Assembly (NCBI GenBank): GCA_902626605.1
Contig: CACOFZ010000003.1
Span: 62,001-126,000 of the forward strand
Origin: an uncultured PS1 clade bacterium
GTDB lineage: Bacteria > Pseudomonadota > Alphaproteobacteria > MED-G09
Length of the DNA stretch: 64,000 bases
Reading direction: 5' to 3'
A program made the translations under genes and the position numbers. Below are positions 8,479 to 17,338 of the stretch, piece after piece; position 1 is the stretch's first letter, and the number at the start of each line of letters is the position of its first letter. The notes beneath the pieces were generated by a model, which saw only the letters and a program-made list of their open reading frames with translations, made no database searches and was not told the DNA's origin.

Positions 8479-8498
8479 TCACTTTATTCCCACTCAAT
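8479..8498. repeat. Putative guaA-proximal att site
   Basis: The last bases of guaA, including its stop codon, plus five bases beyond (tcactttattcccactcaat) form the intact partner of the repeat at 4174-4193. The two differ at only two positions in 20. The guaA reading frame is complete here, as expected when the integration event regenerates the target gene. Confidence 0.65.
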
Positions 8499-10040
8499 GG
8501 TTCCAGGTGGTTTTGAAGTAATATCATATACAACTCTATTAATACCCTTTACTTCATTAATAATTCTTGTACTTACATTGGCCAAAAATGACTGATCATA
8601 AGGATAGTAATCTGCTGTCATACCATCTAAAGAGGTAACAGCTCTTAAAGCACAAACATATTCATAAGTTCTTTCATCACCCATTACTCCAACAGTTTGC
8701 ACTGGCAAAAGAACAGCGAATGCCTGCCAAATTTCTTTATAGAGACCTGCTTTCTTAATTTCATCTATATAAATTGTATCCGCTTTACGAAGAATATCTA
8801 CTTTATCACTTGTAATTTCACCAGGTATTCGTATTGCTAAACCTGGACCAGGAAATGGATGTCTATCAATAAAATGATCTGGTATACCCAAGTCTCTTCC
8901 CAAGTCTCTTACCTCGTCCTTAAATAGCTCTCTTAATGGCTCAACTAAATCCATTTTCATTCTCTCTGGTAAGCCTCCTACATTATGGTGACTTTTAATT
9001 GTCACTGATGGTCCACCAATAAAAGAAACACTCTCAATTACATCTGGATATAATGTTCCTTGTGCCAAAAAGTCAGCGCCACCAATTTTATTGGCCTCTT
9101 CATCAAAAATATCTATAAATTTAGAACCGATGATTTTTCTTTTTCTTTCAGGATCGCTAACACCGTTTAGATCATTCAAAAAACCCTGTCGAGCATCAAC
9201 ATGTATCAAAGGGATATTAAAATGATCTCTGAACATACCAACTACTTCTTCAGTTTCTTTCTCTCGCATAAGGCCAGTATCTACATAAATACACGTTAAT
9301 TGTTTTCCTATTGCTTCATGAAGAAGAACTGCTGCAACAGAAGAATCCACTCCACCAGATAACCCGCATACTACCGTTCCATCACCAACTTGTTTTTTTA
9401 TTCTTTCAATAGCAATTTCTTTAAAAGACTCAATGGTCCAGTCACCAGAACATCCACAAATATATTGAGTAAAATTTTCCAGAATTTTTGAACCGTTTGG
9501 GGTATGAACAACTTCAGGATGAAATTGAACACCATAAATTCGTTTATCATCATTAGCTATCGCCGCAAATGGTGCATTTTCACTTTCGGCTATTACAGAA
9601 AAATTCTCCGGTAATTCAGTAACTTTATCGCCATGGCTCATCCAAACTAGCTCGGTGTTATCTTCAAAATCTCTAAAAAGATTAGACTTCCCTTTAATTT
9701 TAATTTTTGCACGACCAAATTCTCGTTTTATTGAATGTTCAACTTTTCCACCAAGTTGTGAGCATAGTGTTTGTTGTCCATAACAAATTCCTAATACAGG
9801 AATACCAGAATTTAAAATTTCTAAAGAGACTTGAGGTGAAGAACCATCAATAGTTGAAGCAGGGCCACCAGATAATATTATTCCCTTGGGTTTAATTTTT
9901 TTTAGACCCTCTTCCCATTTTGTGTATGGAAAAATTTCTGAATAAACACCGCTTTCCCTAACTCTTCGTGCTATTAATTGGGTAACTTGACTTCCAAAAT
10001 CTAAAATTAATATTTTTTCATTTTTATTACTGTTATTCAT
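8484..10040 (-). CDS. guaA: GMP synthase (glutamine-hydrolysing)
   Basis: A full-length 518-residue enzyme converting XMP to GMP with ATP and glutamine. The class I glutaminase domain carries the nucleophile C86 in GICYGQQ and the VQFHPE histidine/glutamate pair near residue 175. The ATP pyrophosphatase domain begins with the [10 protein letters not shown]-loop near 225, and the C-terminal dimerisation domain ends in the family-typical KPPGTIEWE. The start overlaps the end of the small TPR gene by 8 bases, and guaB lies just upstream of that, so the three are probably one GMP-biosynthesis operon. Its 3' end is the right boundary of the predicted island, and the gene is left intact. Confidence 0.98.
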   Translation of the reverse strand: MNNSNKNEKILILDFGSQVTQLIARRVRESGVYSEIFPYTKWEEGLKKIKPKGIILSGGPASTIDGSSPQVSLEILNSGIPVLGICYGQQTLCSQLGGKVEHSIKREFGRAKIKIKGKSNLFRDFEDNTELVWMSHGDKVTELPENFSVIAESENAPFAAIANDDKRIYGVQFHPEVVHTPNGSKILENFTQYICGCSGDWTIESFKEIAIERIKKQVGDGTVVCGLSGGVDSSVAAVLLHEAIGKQLTCIYVDTGLMREKETEEVVGMFRDHFNIPLIHVDARQGFLNDLNGVSDPERKRKIIGSKFIDIFDEEANKIGGADFLAQGTLYPDVIESVSFIGGPSVTIKSHHNVGGLPERMKMDLVEPLRELFKDEVRDLGRDLGIPDHFIDRHPFPGPGLAIRIPGEITSDKVDILRKADTIYIDEIKKAGLYKEIWQAFAVLLPVQTVGVMGDERTYEYVCALRAVTSLDGMTADYYPYDQSFLANVSTRIINEVKGINRVVYDITSKPPGTIEWE

Positions 10041-10506
10041 CTAATTTGTCTTTTGTAGAAACATCATTGCTATTATGTTGCGCTTTTTTCTTATCCAAAG
10101 ATAATTTTAACATTACTGATTCATTACAACCTGAACAGGAATTTGTGAGAATTTTTAATTTTTGACTAGCTTCATCAAATTGGTCTAAAGAAATATTATT
10201 TTCTGCGCCCCAATATAACCCTTCTTTCAATAACGGGTTAAGTTCTAATGATTTTTTAAAAAAATTCTCTGCTTCTTCAAATTCCTTATTCTTTCTTAAG
10301 ATGTTTCCAGCTACTGCCCAAGCATACGCATTAGATGGATCAGCTACCAATGCTTGCCTAGATAATAAAATTGCATCCTCTTTATTAGTTTCATAAATCA
10401 ATAAAGCATTATTCGATATATCATTTGATATTTGATTTAAAGATGTTTGCCCAGTCAAAATGAAAGTAAAAAAGCTTAAAAAAAGATAAAGTTTTATAAT
10501 ATTCAA
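10033..10506 (-). CDS. Exported TPR-repeat protein between guaB and guaA
   Basis: A 157-residue protein with an N-terminal hydrophobic signal segment (residues about 4-19) and two TPR units at about 55-125 ([39 protein letters not shown]). A CSGC pair near residues 124-127 could form a disulfide after export. It starts two bases downstream of the guaB stop and overlaps the guaA start, so it is cotranscribed with both, though no role in purine synthesis is known. The C-terminal 25 residues are polar and low in complexity. Function unknown; probably periplasmic or membrane-anchored. Confidence 0.7.
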   Translation of the reverse strand: MNIIKLYLFLSFFTFILTGQTSLNQISNDISNNALLIYETNKEDAILLSRQALVADPSNAYAWAVAGNILRKNKEFEEAENFFKKSLELNPLLKEGLYWGAENNISLDQFDEASQKLKILTNSCSGCNESVMLKLSLDKKKAQHNSNDVSTKDKLDE

Positions 10507-10508
10507 GC

Positions 10509-11972
10509 TTAACCTCTAACAGGATAATTTGGTGCTTCGCGCGTAACTAAAACATCATGTGTATGGCTTTCTTTTAATGATGCTGGCGAAATTTTTATGA
10601 ATTTAGTTTTTGTTTGAAAATTTTTAATTGTCTTACAACCTGTATATCCCATAGAGGCTCTTAAACCACCTACCATTTGATGAATAATATCTTGTACTGA
10701 TCCTGTGTATGGAACTTGACCCTCAACACCTTCTGGAACTAATTTTTCAGTACTTCCCATGTCGGATTGAAAATATCTATCAGCAGATCCCTCTGCCATT
10801 GCAGCAACAGAACCCATTCCTCTATATGATTTAAATCTTCTGCCTTGATATAAGAAAATTTCACCTGGAGCTTCTTCAGTCCCTGCAAATAGAGAGCCTA
10901 TCATTGCTACATCTGCACCTGCTGCTAACGCTTTCGCAAAATCACCAGAAAATTTTATACCACCATCAGCTATAATTGGCACTCCGGACTTATGAGCCTC
11001 ATTAGCACAATCCACTATTGCTGAAAGCTGAGGTACACCAACCCCTGCTACAATTCTTGTTGTGCAAATAGAACCAGGGCCAATACCTACTTTAACACAA
11101 TCTGCGCCTGCATCAATTAATGACCTAGTAGCTTCTTTTGTAGCAACATTTCCAGCAATTAATTGAACAGACTTTGATATTTTTTTTATTTTTTTTACAA
11201 CATCAGTAACTTGAGAGGAATGGCCATGCGCAGTATCAACTACAATTACATCAACATCAGCATCAATTAGTGCTCGAGCTCTTCTTAATCCCTTTTCTCC
11301 AACAGACGTTGCCGCTGCAACTCTTAACCGTCCTTGATTATCTTTACAAGCAGTTGGATGTAATTGAGATTTTTCCATATCCTTTACAGTAATTAAACCA
11401 ATGCACCTATATTTTTTATCAACAACTATTAATTTTTCGATACGGTGCTTATGCAGCTCTGCCTTTGCTTTTGATTGAGTAACACCCTCACTAACCGTTA
11501 TTAAATTCTCTTTAGTCATAAGTTCAAAAACTTTTTGATCTTGATTTGAAGCAAACCTTACATCTCGGTTAGTAATTATTCCTTGAAGTTTTTGCGTTTT
11601 AGAATCAGTAACTGGAATACCTGAAATATTATGAATTTCCATTAGATCCAGAGCTTCTTTTAAAGATTGATCGGGACTAATTGTTACAGGATCAACAACC
11701 ATACCTGATTCAAATTTTTTAACTTTTTTTACCTCGTTTACTTGCTCCTCTATGGATAAATTTCTATGAATAACACCTAGGCCACCTTCTTGGGCAATGG
11801 CTATGGCCATTTTTGACTCAGTAACTGTATCCATTGCAGCTGAAATTAAAGGTATAGATAAACTTATTTTTTTTGTGATTTTCGTTTTTACATTTGCCTC
11901 TGCAGGCAGCACAGAAGATTTTGAGGGCTCAAGTAAAACATCATCAAAAGTAATACCTTCACGAAACTTCAT
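10509..11972 (-). CDS. guaB: IMP dehydrogenase
   Basis: A 487-residue enzyme oxidising IMP to XMP with NAD+, the rate-limiting step of GMP synthesis. The opening [16 protein letters not shown] is diagnostic. Two CBS domains lie at about 95-205 inside the barrel ([30 protein letters not shown]). The catalytic loop GPGSICTTR with the active-site cysteine is near residue 300, and the flap region with YRGMGS follows. AAGGAG lies 6 bases before the ATG. A convincing sigma-70 promoter precedes it at 12004-12031. The gene heads the operon guaB-TPR-guaA. Confidence 0.98.
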   Translation of the reverse strand: MKFREGITFDDVLLEPSKSSVLPAEANVKTKITKKISLSIPLISAAMDTVTESKMAIAIAQEGGLGVIHRNLSIEEQVNEVKKVKKFESGMVVDPVTISPDQSLKEALDLMEIHNISGIPVTDSKTQKLQGIITNRDVRFASNQDQKVFELMTKENLITVSEGVTQSKAKAELHKHRIEKLIVVDKKYRCIGLITVKDMEKSQLHPTACKDNQGRLRVAAATSVGEKGLRRARALIDADVDVIVVDTAHGHSSQVTDVVKKIKKISKSVQLIAGNVATKEATRSLIDAGADCVKVGIGPGSICTTRIVAGVGVPQLSAIVDCANEAHKSGVPIIADGGIKFSGDFAKALAAGADVAMIGSLFAGTEEAPGEIFLYQGRRFKSYRGMGSVAAMAEGSADRYFQSDMGSTEKLVPEGVEGQVPYTGSVQDIIHQMVGGLRASMGYTGCKTIKNFQTKTKFIKISPASLKESHTHDVLVTREAPNYPVRG

Positions 11973-11985
11973 ATCAACTCCTTAA

Positions 11986-12031
11986 ATAGGTTGTTGACGT
12001 CTGCTTATAACCTATCCTGTAATAAGTTCAA
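11986..12031 (-). promoter_or_regulatory. guaB promoter with overlapping inverted repeat
   Basis: On the minus strand TTGAAC (-35, 12026-12031), a 16-base spacer and TATAAG (-10, 12004-12009) lie 32 bases upstream of the guaB ATG. Seven-base arms ATAGGTT (11986-11992) and AACCTAT (12009-12015) flank the region from the -10 box to the predicted leader. This could be an operator or an RNA hairpin in the leader. Motif matching was by eye. Confidence 0.5.
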
Positions 12032-12053
12032 ATAAATTTTTATAATTTTAAAT

Positions 12054-12719
12054 TTAGCCCTTAAAATCTTTTGCAATTACATATGTTTCTGGAGACCCCT
12101 TTCTGCTTGCATCGGGCTTATAATGTTTTATTGATTTAAAATTACTTTTTAGATTAAGTAAAAGATCACTATGGGTACCGCCTTGAAATACTTTTGCACA
12201 AAATATTCCACCGGGTTTTAAAAATTCAATAGCGTATAGAACCGCAAGCTCTGCCAAAGCTTGTGTTCTGATATGATCTGTTTGCTTATGACCAGTAGTT
12301 GAAGCTGCCATATCGGATAAAACTACATCAAATTTTTCATTAATTAAATTTTTAATTAAATCTGAGGAATCTTCATTTGACAAATCTGCTTTAAGAATAA
12401 TGGCATTTTTAATATTATCCATATCCAAAATATCAACAGCTACAGTTATACCTCCAGCCCTCTCAAGAGCAACCTCAGTCCAACTTCCAGGAGCAGCTCC
12501 TAAATCAAGAACTGAATTACCCTTATTAAAAATATTAAATTTTTCATCTATTTGAATAATTTTATATGCTGCTCTTGATCTTTTGCCCTCAGCCTGTGCC
12601 TGCCTTACATAGGGATCATTTATTTGTCTTTGAAGCCATCTAGTAGAGGAATTTTTTCTTCTCTTAGCAGTCTTAACAACCTCTTTAGTAGTTCTAAATA
12701 TTTTTCCTTTTTTGGTCAT
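12054..12719 (-). CDS. rlmE: 23S rRNA (uridine-2552-2'-O)-methyltransferase
   Basis: A 221-residue RrmJ/FtsJ enzyme that methylates U2552 of 23S rRNA during late 50S assembly. The SAM loop LDLGAAPGSW is at 71-80, the catalytic lysine of the AAYK motif is K53, the aspartate is in VLSDMAAS near 135, and the second lysine is in FCAKVFQGG near 180, giving the K-D-K set. The first 30 residues are a basic extension rich in Lys and Arg, common in alphaproteobacterial members. It lies upstream of guaB on the same strand, but guaB has its own promoter. It is divergent from the FkbM gene, with a 65-bp gap. Confidence 0.95.
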   Translation of the reverse strand: MTKKGKIFRTTKEVVKTAKRRKNSSTRWLQRQINDPYVRQAQAEGKRSRAAYKIIQIDEKFNIFNKGNSVLDLGAAPGSWTEVALERAGGITVAVDILDMDNIKNAIILKADLSNEDSSDLIKNLINEKFDVVLSDMAASTTGHKQTDHIRTQALAELAVLYAIEFLKPGGIFCAKVFQGGTHSDLLLNLKSNFKSIKHYKPDASRKGSPETYVIAKDFKG

Positions 12720-12784
12720 TTTACTATCTTATATGCTATTATTATTTTGGAAAATTAATAACTCAAAAAATTATAATTAGAAAT

Positions 12785-13609
12785 ATGATACCTGTCGATA
12801 ACTCCTCTAGCTTTGGCCACTATGAACCAAGTTTTATTGTTAAAATAATTATCTATATTACTAGAAATATTGGAACCAATTGGTTTTCAAAAAGAATTAT
12901 TTTTCTTTTGAGAAAAATCGCAATTTTTTTCTCAAAAGATTGCATTGATACCAATCTATTTAATGCAAAATTAAGATTATATACAAAAGGAAATGTTAGT
13001 GAAAAAAGAGCACTTTTTTCTCCACAAATTTTTGAAAAAGATGAGAGAGATTTTATTAAAGATAAATGCCAAGACAATTCTGTATTTATAGATATTGGAT
13101 CAAATATTGGACTCTATTCATTTTCGGTGGGAAGTGTTTATAAAAAATTTAAAAATACAAAAATTTTTTCAATTGAGCCACATCCATTACTTTTTCAAAG
13201 GCTAGTATATAATGCAATGCAAAATAGAGATATTCCGATTTATCCAAGAGAAATGGCCCTAATGGAAAAATCTGGTCAATTTAAACTTGATACTCCAGAC
13301 GAAAATTTAGGACAAGGCATAGTATCAGAATCAGGTGAACATAATGTAATTGCAAAAAATTTAATTGATTTTATTAATGATGAAAATATTAAAAATATTT
13401 CAGCTATGAAAATAGATGTAGAGGGAAATGAAGAAAGTGTTATCATTCCATTTATAAATAATTCTGATAGAAAATTACTTCCATTAATTATTATTATCGA
13501 AAATAATAATGTTTTATGGAAAACTGACTTAATTAGAATATTAGAAGAAAAAGGATATTTAATAAAAAAGAAAACTAGAATGAATTATATTTTAGAACTT
13601 ACAGAATGA
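12785..13609 (+). CDS. FkbM-family SAM-dependent methyltransferase
   Basis: A 274-residue protein. Residues about 99-113 (VFIDIGSNIGLYSF) form the SAM-binding loop, IEPHP near 134 is the acidic adenosine-contacting turn, and the late MKIDVEGNEESVI motif is characteristic of FkbM-type enzymes. The first 95 residues contain two hydrophobic stretches but no clear signal peptide. FkbM enzymes methylate sugar or polyketide hydroxyls, often in surface polysaccharide synthesis; no glycan genes surround it here. The crotonase gene follows 33 bases downstream on the same strand. Base composition is very AT-rich compared with the TonB operon nearby. Confidence 0.85.
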   Translation: MIPVDNSSSFGHYEPSFIVKIIIYITRNIGTNWFSKRIIFLLRKIAIFFSKDCIDTNLFNAKLRLYTKGNVSEKRALFSPQIFEKDERDFIKDKCQDNSVFIDIGSNIGLYSFSVGSVYKKFKNTKIFSIEPHPLLFQRLVYNAMQNRDIPIYPREMALMEKSGQFKLDTPDENLGQGIVSESGEHNVIAKNLIDFINDENIKNISAMKIDVEGNEESVIIPFINNSDRKLLPLIIIIENNNVLWKTDLIRILEEKGYLIKKKTRMNYILELTE

Positions 13610-13642
13610 TTAATTATTCTTTTTAAATTACTGGAGAAAAAT

Positions 13643-14482
13643 TTGGCAGAGTTAAAATCTATAATTGTTGATAATCCCACTGAGAAAATATCAAGAGTTA
13701 CCTTAAATAGAGCAAAAAAAAGAAATTCTTTAAGCGCAAATTTAAGAACTGAATTATTTAAGGTATTAGAAAAAAATGATCAAGATGAAAATATCAGTGT
13801 AACCATCATTCGCGGCTCTGGAAAAGCCTTCAGTGCTGGTTATGATTTAACTGGAGATCCAAATGAAAAAGATCCCTATTATACTGCTTCAGGTTTAGGT
13901 TATTGGCCAAGGCATGTTGTTGATGGATGCTTTAAAATATGGGATTTAGCTAAACCTGTTATTGCTCAAGTTCATGGATATTGTCTTGCAGGAGGTACTG
14001 AGCTTGCCCAGTCATGTGACTTAATATATGTAGCTGATGATGCAATTATCGGATATCCTGTTGTAAGAAATATTTCTCCTCCAGATAACCAATTTTACCC
14101 TTGGGTAGTTGGAATGAGAAAATCTATGGAACTTATGTTAACGGGAAACTCTATGAATGGAAAGGAGGCTGTAAAATGTGGCTTTGCAAATCAATCCTTT
14201 CCAGCAAAAAAATTAGACGAAGAGGTTTTAAAAATTGCAATTAATGTTGCAGGTGTTCCTAAAGATGTTCAACAGTTTAATAAGAGAGCAGTACATAGAC
14301 AAATGGAGGCTATGGGTATTAGGTCAGGGATAAGAGCTGGTACAGAAATGCAGCAATTATCAATGCATACAAAATCAGCAAAAAATTTCTTTAAAAAAGT
14401 AAAGGAAGAGGGTTTAACTAAGGCATTATCTGATAGAGACTCAAAATATGGTGACTATCGTGAGAATAAGAAAAAAATCTAA
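13643..14482 (+). CDS. Crotonase-superfamily protein (enoyl-CoA hydratase-like), TTG start
   Basis: A 279-residue crotonase-fold protein. The oxyanion-hole segments AFSAGYDL near residue 70 and GYCLAGGTELAQSCDL near 115 are clear. The first catalytic glutamate position (GGTEL) is kept, but where hydratases carry the second glutamate (PEI/PEV) this protein has YPVV followed by an unusual PPDNQFYPW segment. It may therefore catalyse isomerisation, hydrolysis or another CoA reaction. I accept the TTG at 13643 because GGAG lies 6 bases upstream. The following small gene is 11 bases away, suggesting an operon of three genes to 15237. Confidence 0.85.
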   Translation: MAELKSIIVDNPTEKISRVTLNRAKKRNSLSANLRTELFKVLEKNDQDENISVTIIRGSGKAFSAGYDLTGDPNEKDPYYTASGLGYWPRHVVDGCFKIWDLAKPVIAQVHGYCLAGGTELAQSCDLIYVADDAIIGYPVVRNISPPDNQFYPWVVGMRKSMELMLTGNSMNGKEAVKCGFANQSFPAKKLDEEVLKIAINVAGVPKDVQQFNKRAVHRQMEAMGIRSGIRAGTEMQQLSMHTKSAKNFFKKVKEEGLTKALSDRDSKYGDYRENKKKI

Positions 14483-14493
14483 TGGATAAATAG

Positions 14494-14937
14494 ATGGATG
14501 AGAAAGAACGAGTTTTAACTTTAGCTTCTGCCTCAAGAATGACAGGTGTTGAGCAAAAAAAACTTCAGTTAATGATTGATGATGGAAAATTAGAAGCAGT
14601 TAAAACAGAGGGTGGTAATTTACTTATTAGCGAGAGCTCTTTGAAACTTATTATAGAAGAAAGTCAGATTGTAGAAACTAATCATAATGAGAATACTTTA
14701 TCCGAAGATGTAAAAAAATTACTTTCACAGGCTGCTTTTTTCATAGAAAGACAAGAATCCGAATTAAAAACATATAAAGAAAGAGAGAGAAAACAAATTT
14801 CTTTATTAGAGGGTGCAGAAGTTCATATTAACAAATTTTTAGATCAACTTAATGAACTTCAAAAACAAAATATATCTCTCTCAAATGAAAACAGAGATCT
14901 TCTCAAAACATTGATGGAACTAAAAATTAAAAAATGA
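14494..14937 (+). CDS. Unknown protein with HTH-like N-terminus and coiled coil
   Basis: A 147-residue protein I do not recognise. The first 55 residues (LTLASASRMTGVEQKKLQLM, then IDDGKLEAVKTEGG) have the look of a MerR/excisionase-type winged helix: a helix-turn-helix followed by a G-rich wing. Residues about 65-145 are strongly helical and charged with heptad leucines, predicting a coiled coil. This layout suggests a dimeric DNA-binding or scaffold protein. It lies between a crotonase and an ABM-fold gene with 11- and 9-base gaps, so it is probably cotranscribed. No function is claimed. Confidence 0.65.
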   Translation: MDEKERVLTLASASRMTGVEQKKLQLMIDDGKLEAVKTEGGNLLISESSLKLIIEESQIVETNHNENTLSEDVKKLLSQAAFFIERQESELKTYKERERKQISLLEGAEVHINKFLDQLNELQKQNISLSNENRDLLKTLMELKIKK

Positions 14938-14946
14938 GGTAATAAA

Positions 14947-15237
14947 GTGATTTGTATTCTAGCAACATTAAAAGTTAAAAAAGGTAAAGAGGATCTATTT
15001 GAAAAAATATTTATTGAGTTATCTAAGGATGTAAGAAAAATAGAAAAAGGAAACATTTTTTATCAAATTTCAAAAGATAGAGAAGTAGAAAATACGTATA
15101 TTGTGATGGAGCAATATGAAGATCAAGAAAGTGTGGATGCTCATGGAAAAAGTGAACACTTTAGATTAGCTGGGGCTAAACTTGCTGAATGTCTTGAAGG
15201 GGCACCAGTGATAAAAAGATTAGATGCAATTTCTTAA
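14947..15237 (+). CDS. Antibiotic biosynthesis monooxygenase (ABM) fold protein, GTG start
   Basis: A 96-residue protein typical in size for the ABM/YgiN family of ferredoxin-like dimers. The pattern ILATLKVKKGKEDLFEKIF, then YIVMEQYEDQESVDAHGKSEHF, with the terminal histidine-containing helix, is diagnostic. Members include quinol monooxygenases and small stress proteins; the substrate is not predictable. The GTG at 14947 has GAGGT about 6-10 bases upstream, overlapping the end of the previous gene. It ends in a 4-base convergent overlap with the TPR gene of the TonB operon. Confidence 0.8.
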   Translation: MICILATLKVKKGKEDLFEKIFIELSKDVRKIEKGNIFYQISKDREVENTYIVMEQYEDQESVDAHGKSEHFRLAGAKLAECLEGAPVIKRLDAIS

Positions 15238-16634
15238 TTAAAATAAATAGTATCGTCTGCCAATTCAGCTTCTGCAGCTTCTGCTGCTAACCTATCAGCT
15301 TCTCTTCGGGCCTGTTTTGTTTCGATAACCTTAACCCAGCGTCTTGCATCTGCTTCCATATCCTCATAACCTGTAGATCTTTTAAAAGCAAAAAGCGCTG
15401 AATTCTCAAATTCGATACCTTTTTTATTTCTTGTTATTCCAAGTAACAACCAAGCTCTTCCTGGATTCTCTAAATCGCCTTTTTTAATGGCATAACGAAT
15501 ATATTTTTCGGCATTTTTCCAATCTTCTTCCTGCATATAGGTTTGCCCTAAGCGAAGGAATAACTTTCCATCCTCAGCCATTTCTGCTGCTTTTGTTAAG
15601 GGCGGTATTGCTTTCTTCCACTCGCGAGCAGACAACCATGCATTTGCAAGCTGCTCCCAATTTTTTTCTTCGTCTTTAATTCTCTCGGCTTCGAGTTCTT
15701 TTTCTAAGATTATTGCAGCTTTGTAAGGAATTTCATAATATAAATATAATTGCGCTAATCTTAATAATTCACTATGTTTTTCGAGCATATCTTTTGAGTA
15801 CATAATTTGTTGGATAGCAAATGAGTCTTCCTCTCGTTTTAACTCAGCATATAGAGCTGCCAATTGTCTATAATATGTTTTCTTATCTGGAAATCTATAA
15901 ACCATAGCCTCAAGTAAAGGAACAGATTCTTCATATCTGTCATCAAATAAAAGGACTGATAAATAAATTTGATACCAGTTTTCTCTTGGCTCCGCGGCTT
16001 GAAGAACAGCTATTTCAGCATGAGGTTCAGCCTTTCTATAATACTGTCTTTCTTCAGGAGAGTCTTTAGGTGTTTCTGATGCAAAATATAAATATATTTG
16101 AGCTAATAAAGCGTGGGCAGACGGTCCTGGTGGATTTCCTAATATTTCTGCGTTATCAAACCAATCTAATAATTCCTTTAAACCTCTATCCCATTGATCA
16201 ATTGCAAGAAAAAGTTGAGCGATACCAAACTGAAGATCTAATTGAGCTTGAGGCTCAAGGGCATTATATGAAAGAGATTGTTGTAAAAAATCCATAGATT
16301 TCTGATAGTCTTCTTTTTCAGCATAGACATAACCTTTGAGTCTATAAATAGTTGCCTTTTCAAAGTCAGATAATTCTTGATTGCTAAGAAGTCTATCTAA
16401 AATTTTAAGTGATTCATCAGGCCTTTCTTCACCAAGTGCTTCTTGAGCTTTAAGAAAATCAGTGCCAACTTTTTTCGATAATGTTTGAGTCCTTCTCGCT
16501 TTAGGGGGTTTCTTTCTCTCTTTCTTTGCAGCATAAACTTCGCTAAAAGTAATAGCTTCAAAGATTATAGATACAGGTAAAGCTAATGAAAGAATTAAAA
16601 CAATATAAATGAATTTTCTTAAAATATTTTTCAT
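15234..16634 (-). CDS. TPR-repeat protein of the TonB2-like system
   Basis: A 466-residue exported protein. A signal peptide covers about residues 1-35 (hydrophobic core YIVLILSLALPVSIIF, ending near VYAA). A basic linker KKERKKPPKARR follows, then a series of degenerate TPR units from about residue 60 to 425, and an alanine/glutamate-rich tail. In the TonB2 clusters of Vibrio and relatives a TPR gene follows tonB in the same position, so this is probably a periplasmic partner of the energising complex. It starts one base after the tonB stop. It is the last gene of the six-gene operon that begins at 20545. Confidence 0.8.
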   Translation of the reverse strand: MKNILRKFIYIVLILSLALPVSIIFEAITFSEVYAAKKERKKPPKARRTQTLSKKVGTDFLKAQEALGEERPDESLKILDRLLSNQELSDFEKATIYRLKGYVYAEKEDYQKSMDFLQQSLSYNALEPQAQLDLQFGIAQLFLAIDQWDRGLKELLDWFDNAEILGNPPGPSAHALLAQIYLYFASETPKDSPEERQYYRKAEPHAEIAVLQAAEPRENWYQIYLSVLLFDDRYEESVPLLEAMVYRFPDKKTYYRQLAALYAELKREEDSFAIQQIMYSKDMLEKHSELLRLAQLYLYYEIPYKAAIILEKELEAERIKDEEKNWEQLANAWLSAREWKKAIPPLTKAAEMAEDGKLFLRLGQTYMQEEDWKNAEKYIRYAIKKGDLENPGRAWLLLGITRNKKGIEFENSALFAFKRSTGYEDMEADARRWVKVIETKQARREADRLAAEAAEAELADDTIYFN

Positions 16635-16635
16635 T

Positions 16636-17328
16636 TTATCGAGCGTCCTCTAGTTCATAGGTTATTAAATGTTGCACACCAGTTCTCGGAACAGCCTTAC
16701 CACCAACAATTCTAGGCTTATATTTCCATTTAACTATTGTTCGCATGGCTGATCTATTGAAAATACCTGGAGGATCAGCATCAATAACAACAGGATTGAT
16801 GACCGCACCAGTTTCCGTAATTGTAAATTCTACTAAAACCCAACCTTCTATTCCTCTTTGAGTGGCTCGCCTTGGGTATTGAGGAGGAACTTTAACAATA
16901 GGTAGAACATCAGCATCTGTTGATGCTGAAAATGCTCCAAATTGAGGGCCACCAAAATCAGGAGTTGAAACACTCTCTGATGACATCTCTGGTCTTGGAG
17001 TTTCAGGAATATCCATTTCCGGAGGATCAGGCTCCTGTTCTTGTTCAGGTCTATTTGGCTTTTTCTTAGCTGTTTGTGTTTCAGTGTCCTGAAGTTGTCT
17101 TAAAAAACTAATATTAATACTCGCAGTTTCTTCACCTAAGTCAAATTCATTACTAGAAACGAGCGCTTGCATAACTAAAAATAAAAATACTGTTATAATT
17201 GCTGCAATTGGAATTGCAGAGGCCCTACTGTCAACTTGACTTAACGAGTCTTTAACAGTTGTGTCACCAATTTTCATATCGAGAATGATGTTAACCTGAT
17301 TTTTTATTTTTTCTATAAATTCGTTCAA
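16636..17328 (-). CDS. tonB: TonB energy transducer
   Basis: A 230-residue TonB. One N-terminal membrane helix (AIPIAAIITVFLFLVMQAL) is followed by a proline/glutamate-rich linker (PEQEQEPDPPEMDIPETP) that would span the periplasm. The C-terminal TonB domain starts at about residue 140 with VPPQYPRRA, has GIEGWVLVEFTITETG, and ends with WKYKPRIVGGKAVPRTG. It is of the short TonB2 type rather than the long E. coli TonB1. The start is uncertain: a TTG at 17328 with AGGG upstream, or an ATG at 17277 leaving a shorter cytoplasmic tail. It would couple the ExbB/ExbD motor to the receptors at 43.5 and 46.1 kb. Confidence 0.93.
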   Translation of the reverse strand: MNEFIEKIKNQVNIILDMKIGDTTVKDSLSQVDSRASAIPIAAIITVFLFLVMQALVSSNEFDLGEETASINISFLRQLQDTETQTAKKKPNRPEQEQEPDPPEMDIPETPRPEMSSESVSTPDFGGPQFGAFSASTDADVLPIVKVPPQYPRRATQRGIEGWVLVEFTITETGAVINPVVIDADPPGIFNRSAMRTIVKWKYKPRIVGGKAVPRTGVQHLITYELEDAR

Positions 17329-17338
17329 CTTCTATACC

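Larger units (their letters stand above)
4174..8498. mobile_element. Small guaA-associated genomic island, no integrase seen
   Basis: The segment between two direct repeats contains only the zinc-ribbon/nuclease gene and the Fic gene, both minus strand. The right repeat is the last codons of guaA (Ile-Glu-Trp-Glu-stop) and the left repeat is a copy of that gene end lying 4.3 kb away with no guaA attached. The 3' end of guaA is a known integration site for tyrosine-recombinase islands in many bacteria. The cargo, unlike both flanks, is non-housekeeping. No integrase, excisionase or replication gene is visible, so this would be a non-autonomous or decayed element, or the remains of a larger one. 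The assignment is inference from repeats, position and cargo. Confidence 0.65.

Noticed and set aside
11973..12053. Purine or guanidine riboswitch in the guaB leader
   Set aside because: Only about 30 bases lie between the predicted transcript start and the ATG; there is an inverted repeat but no aptamer core.
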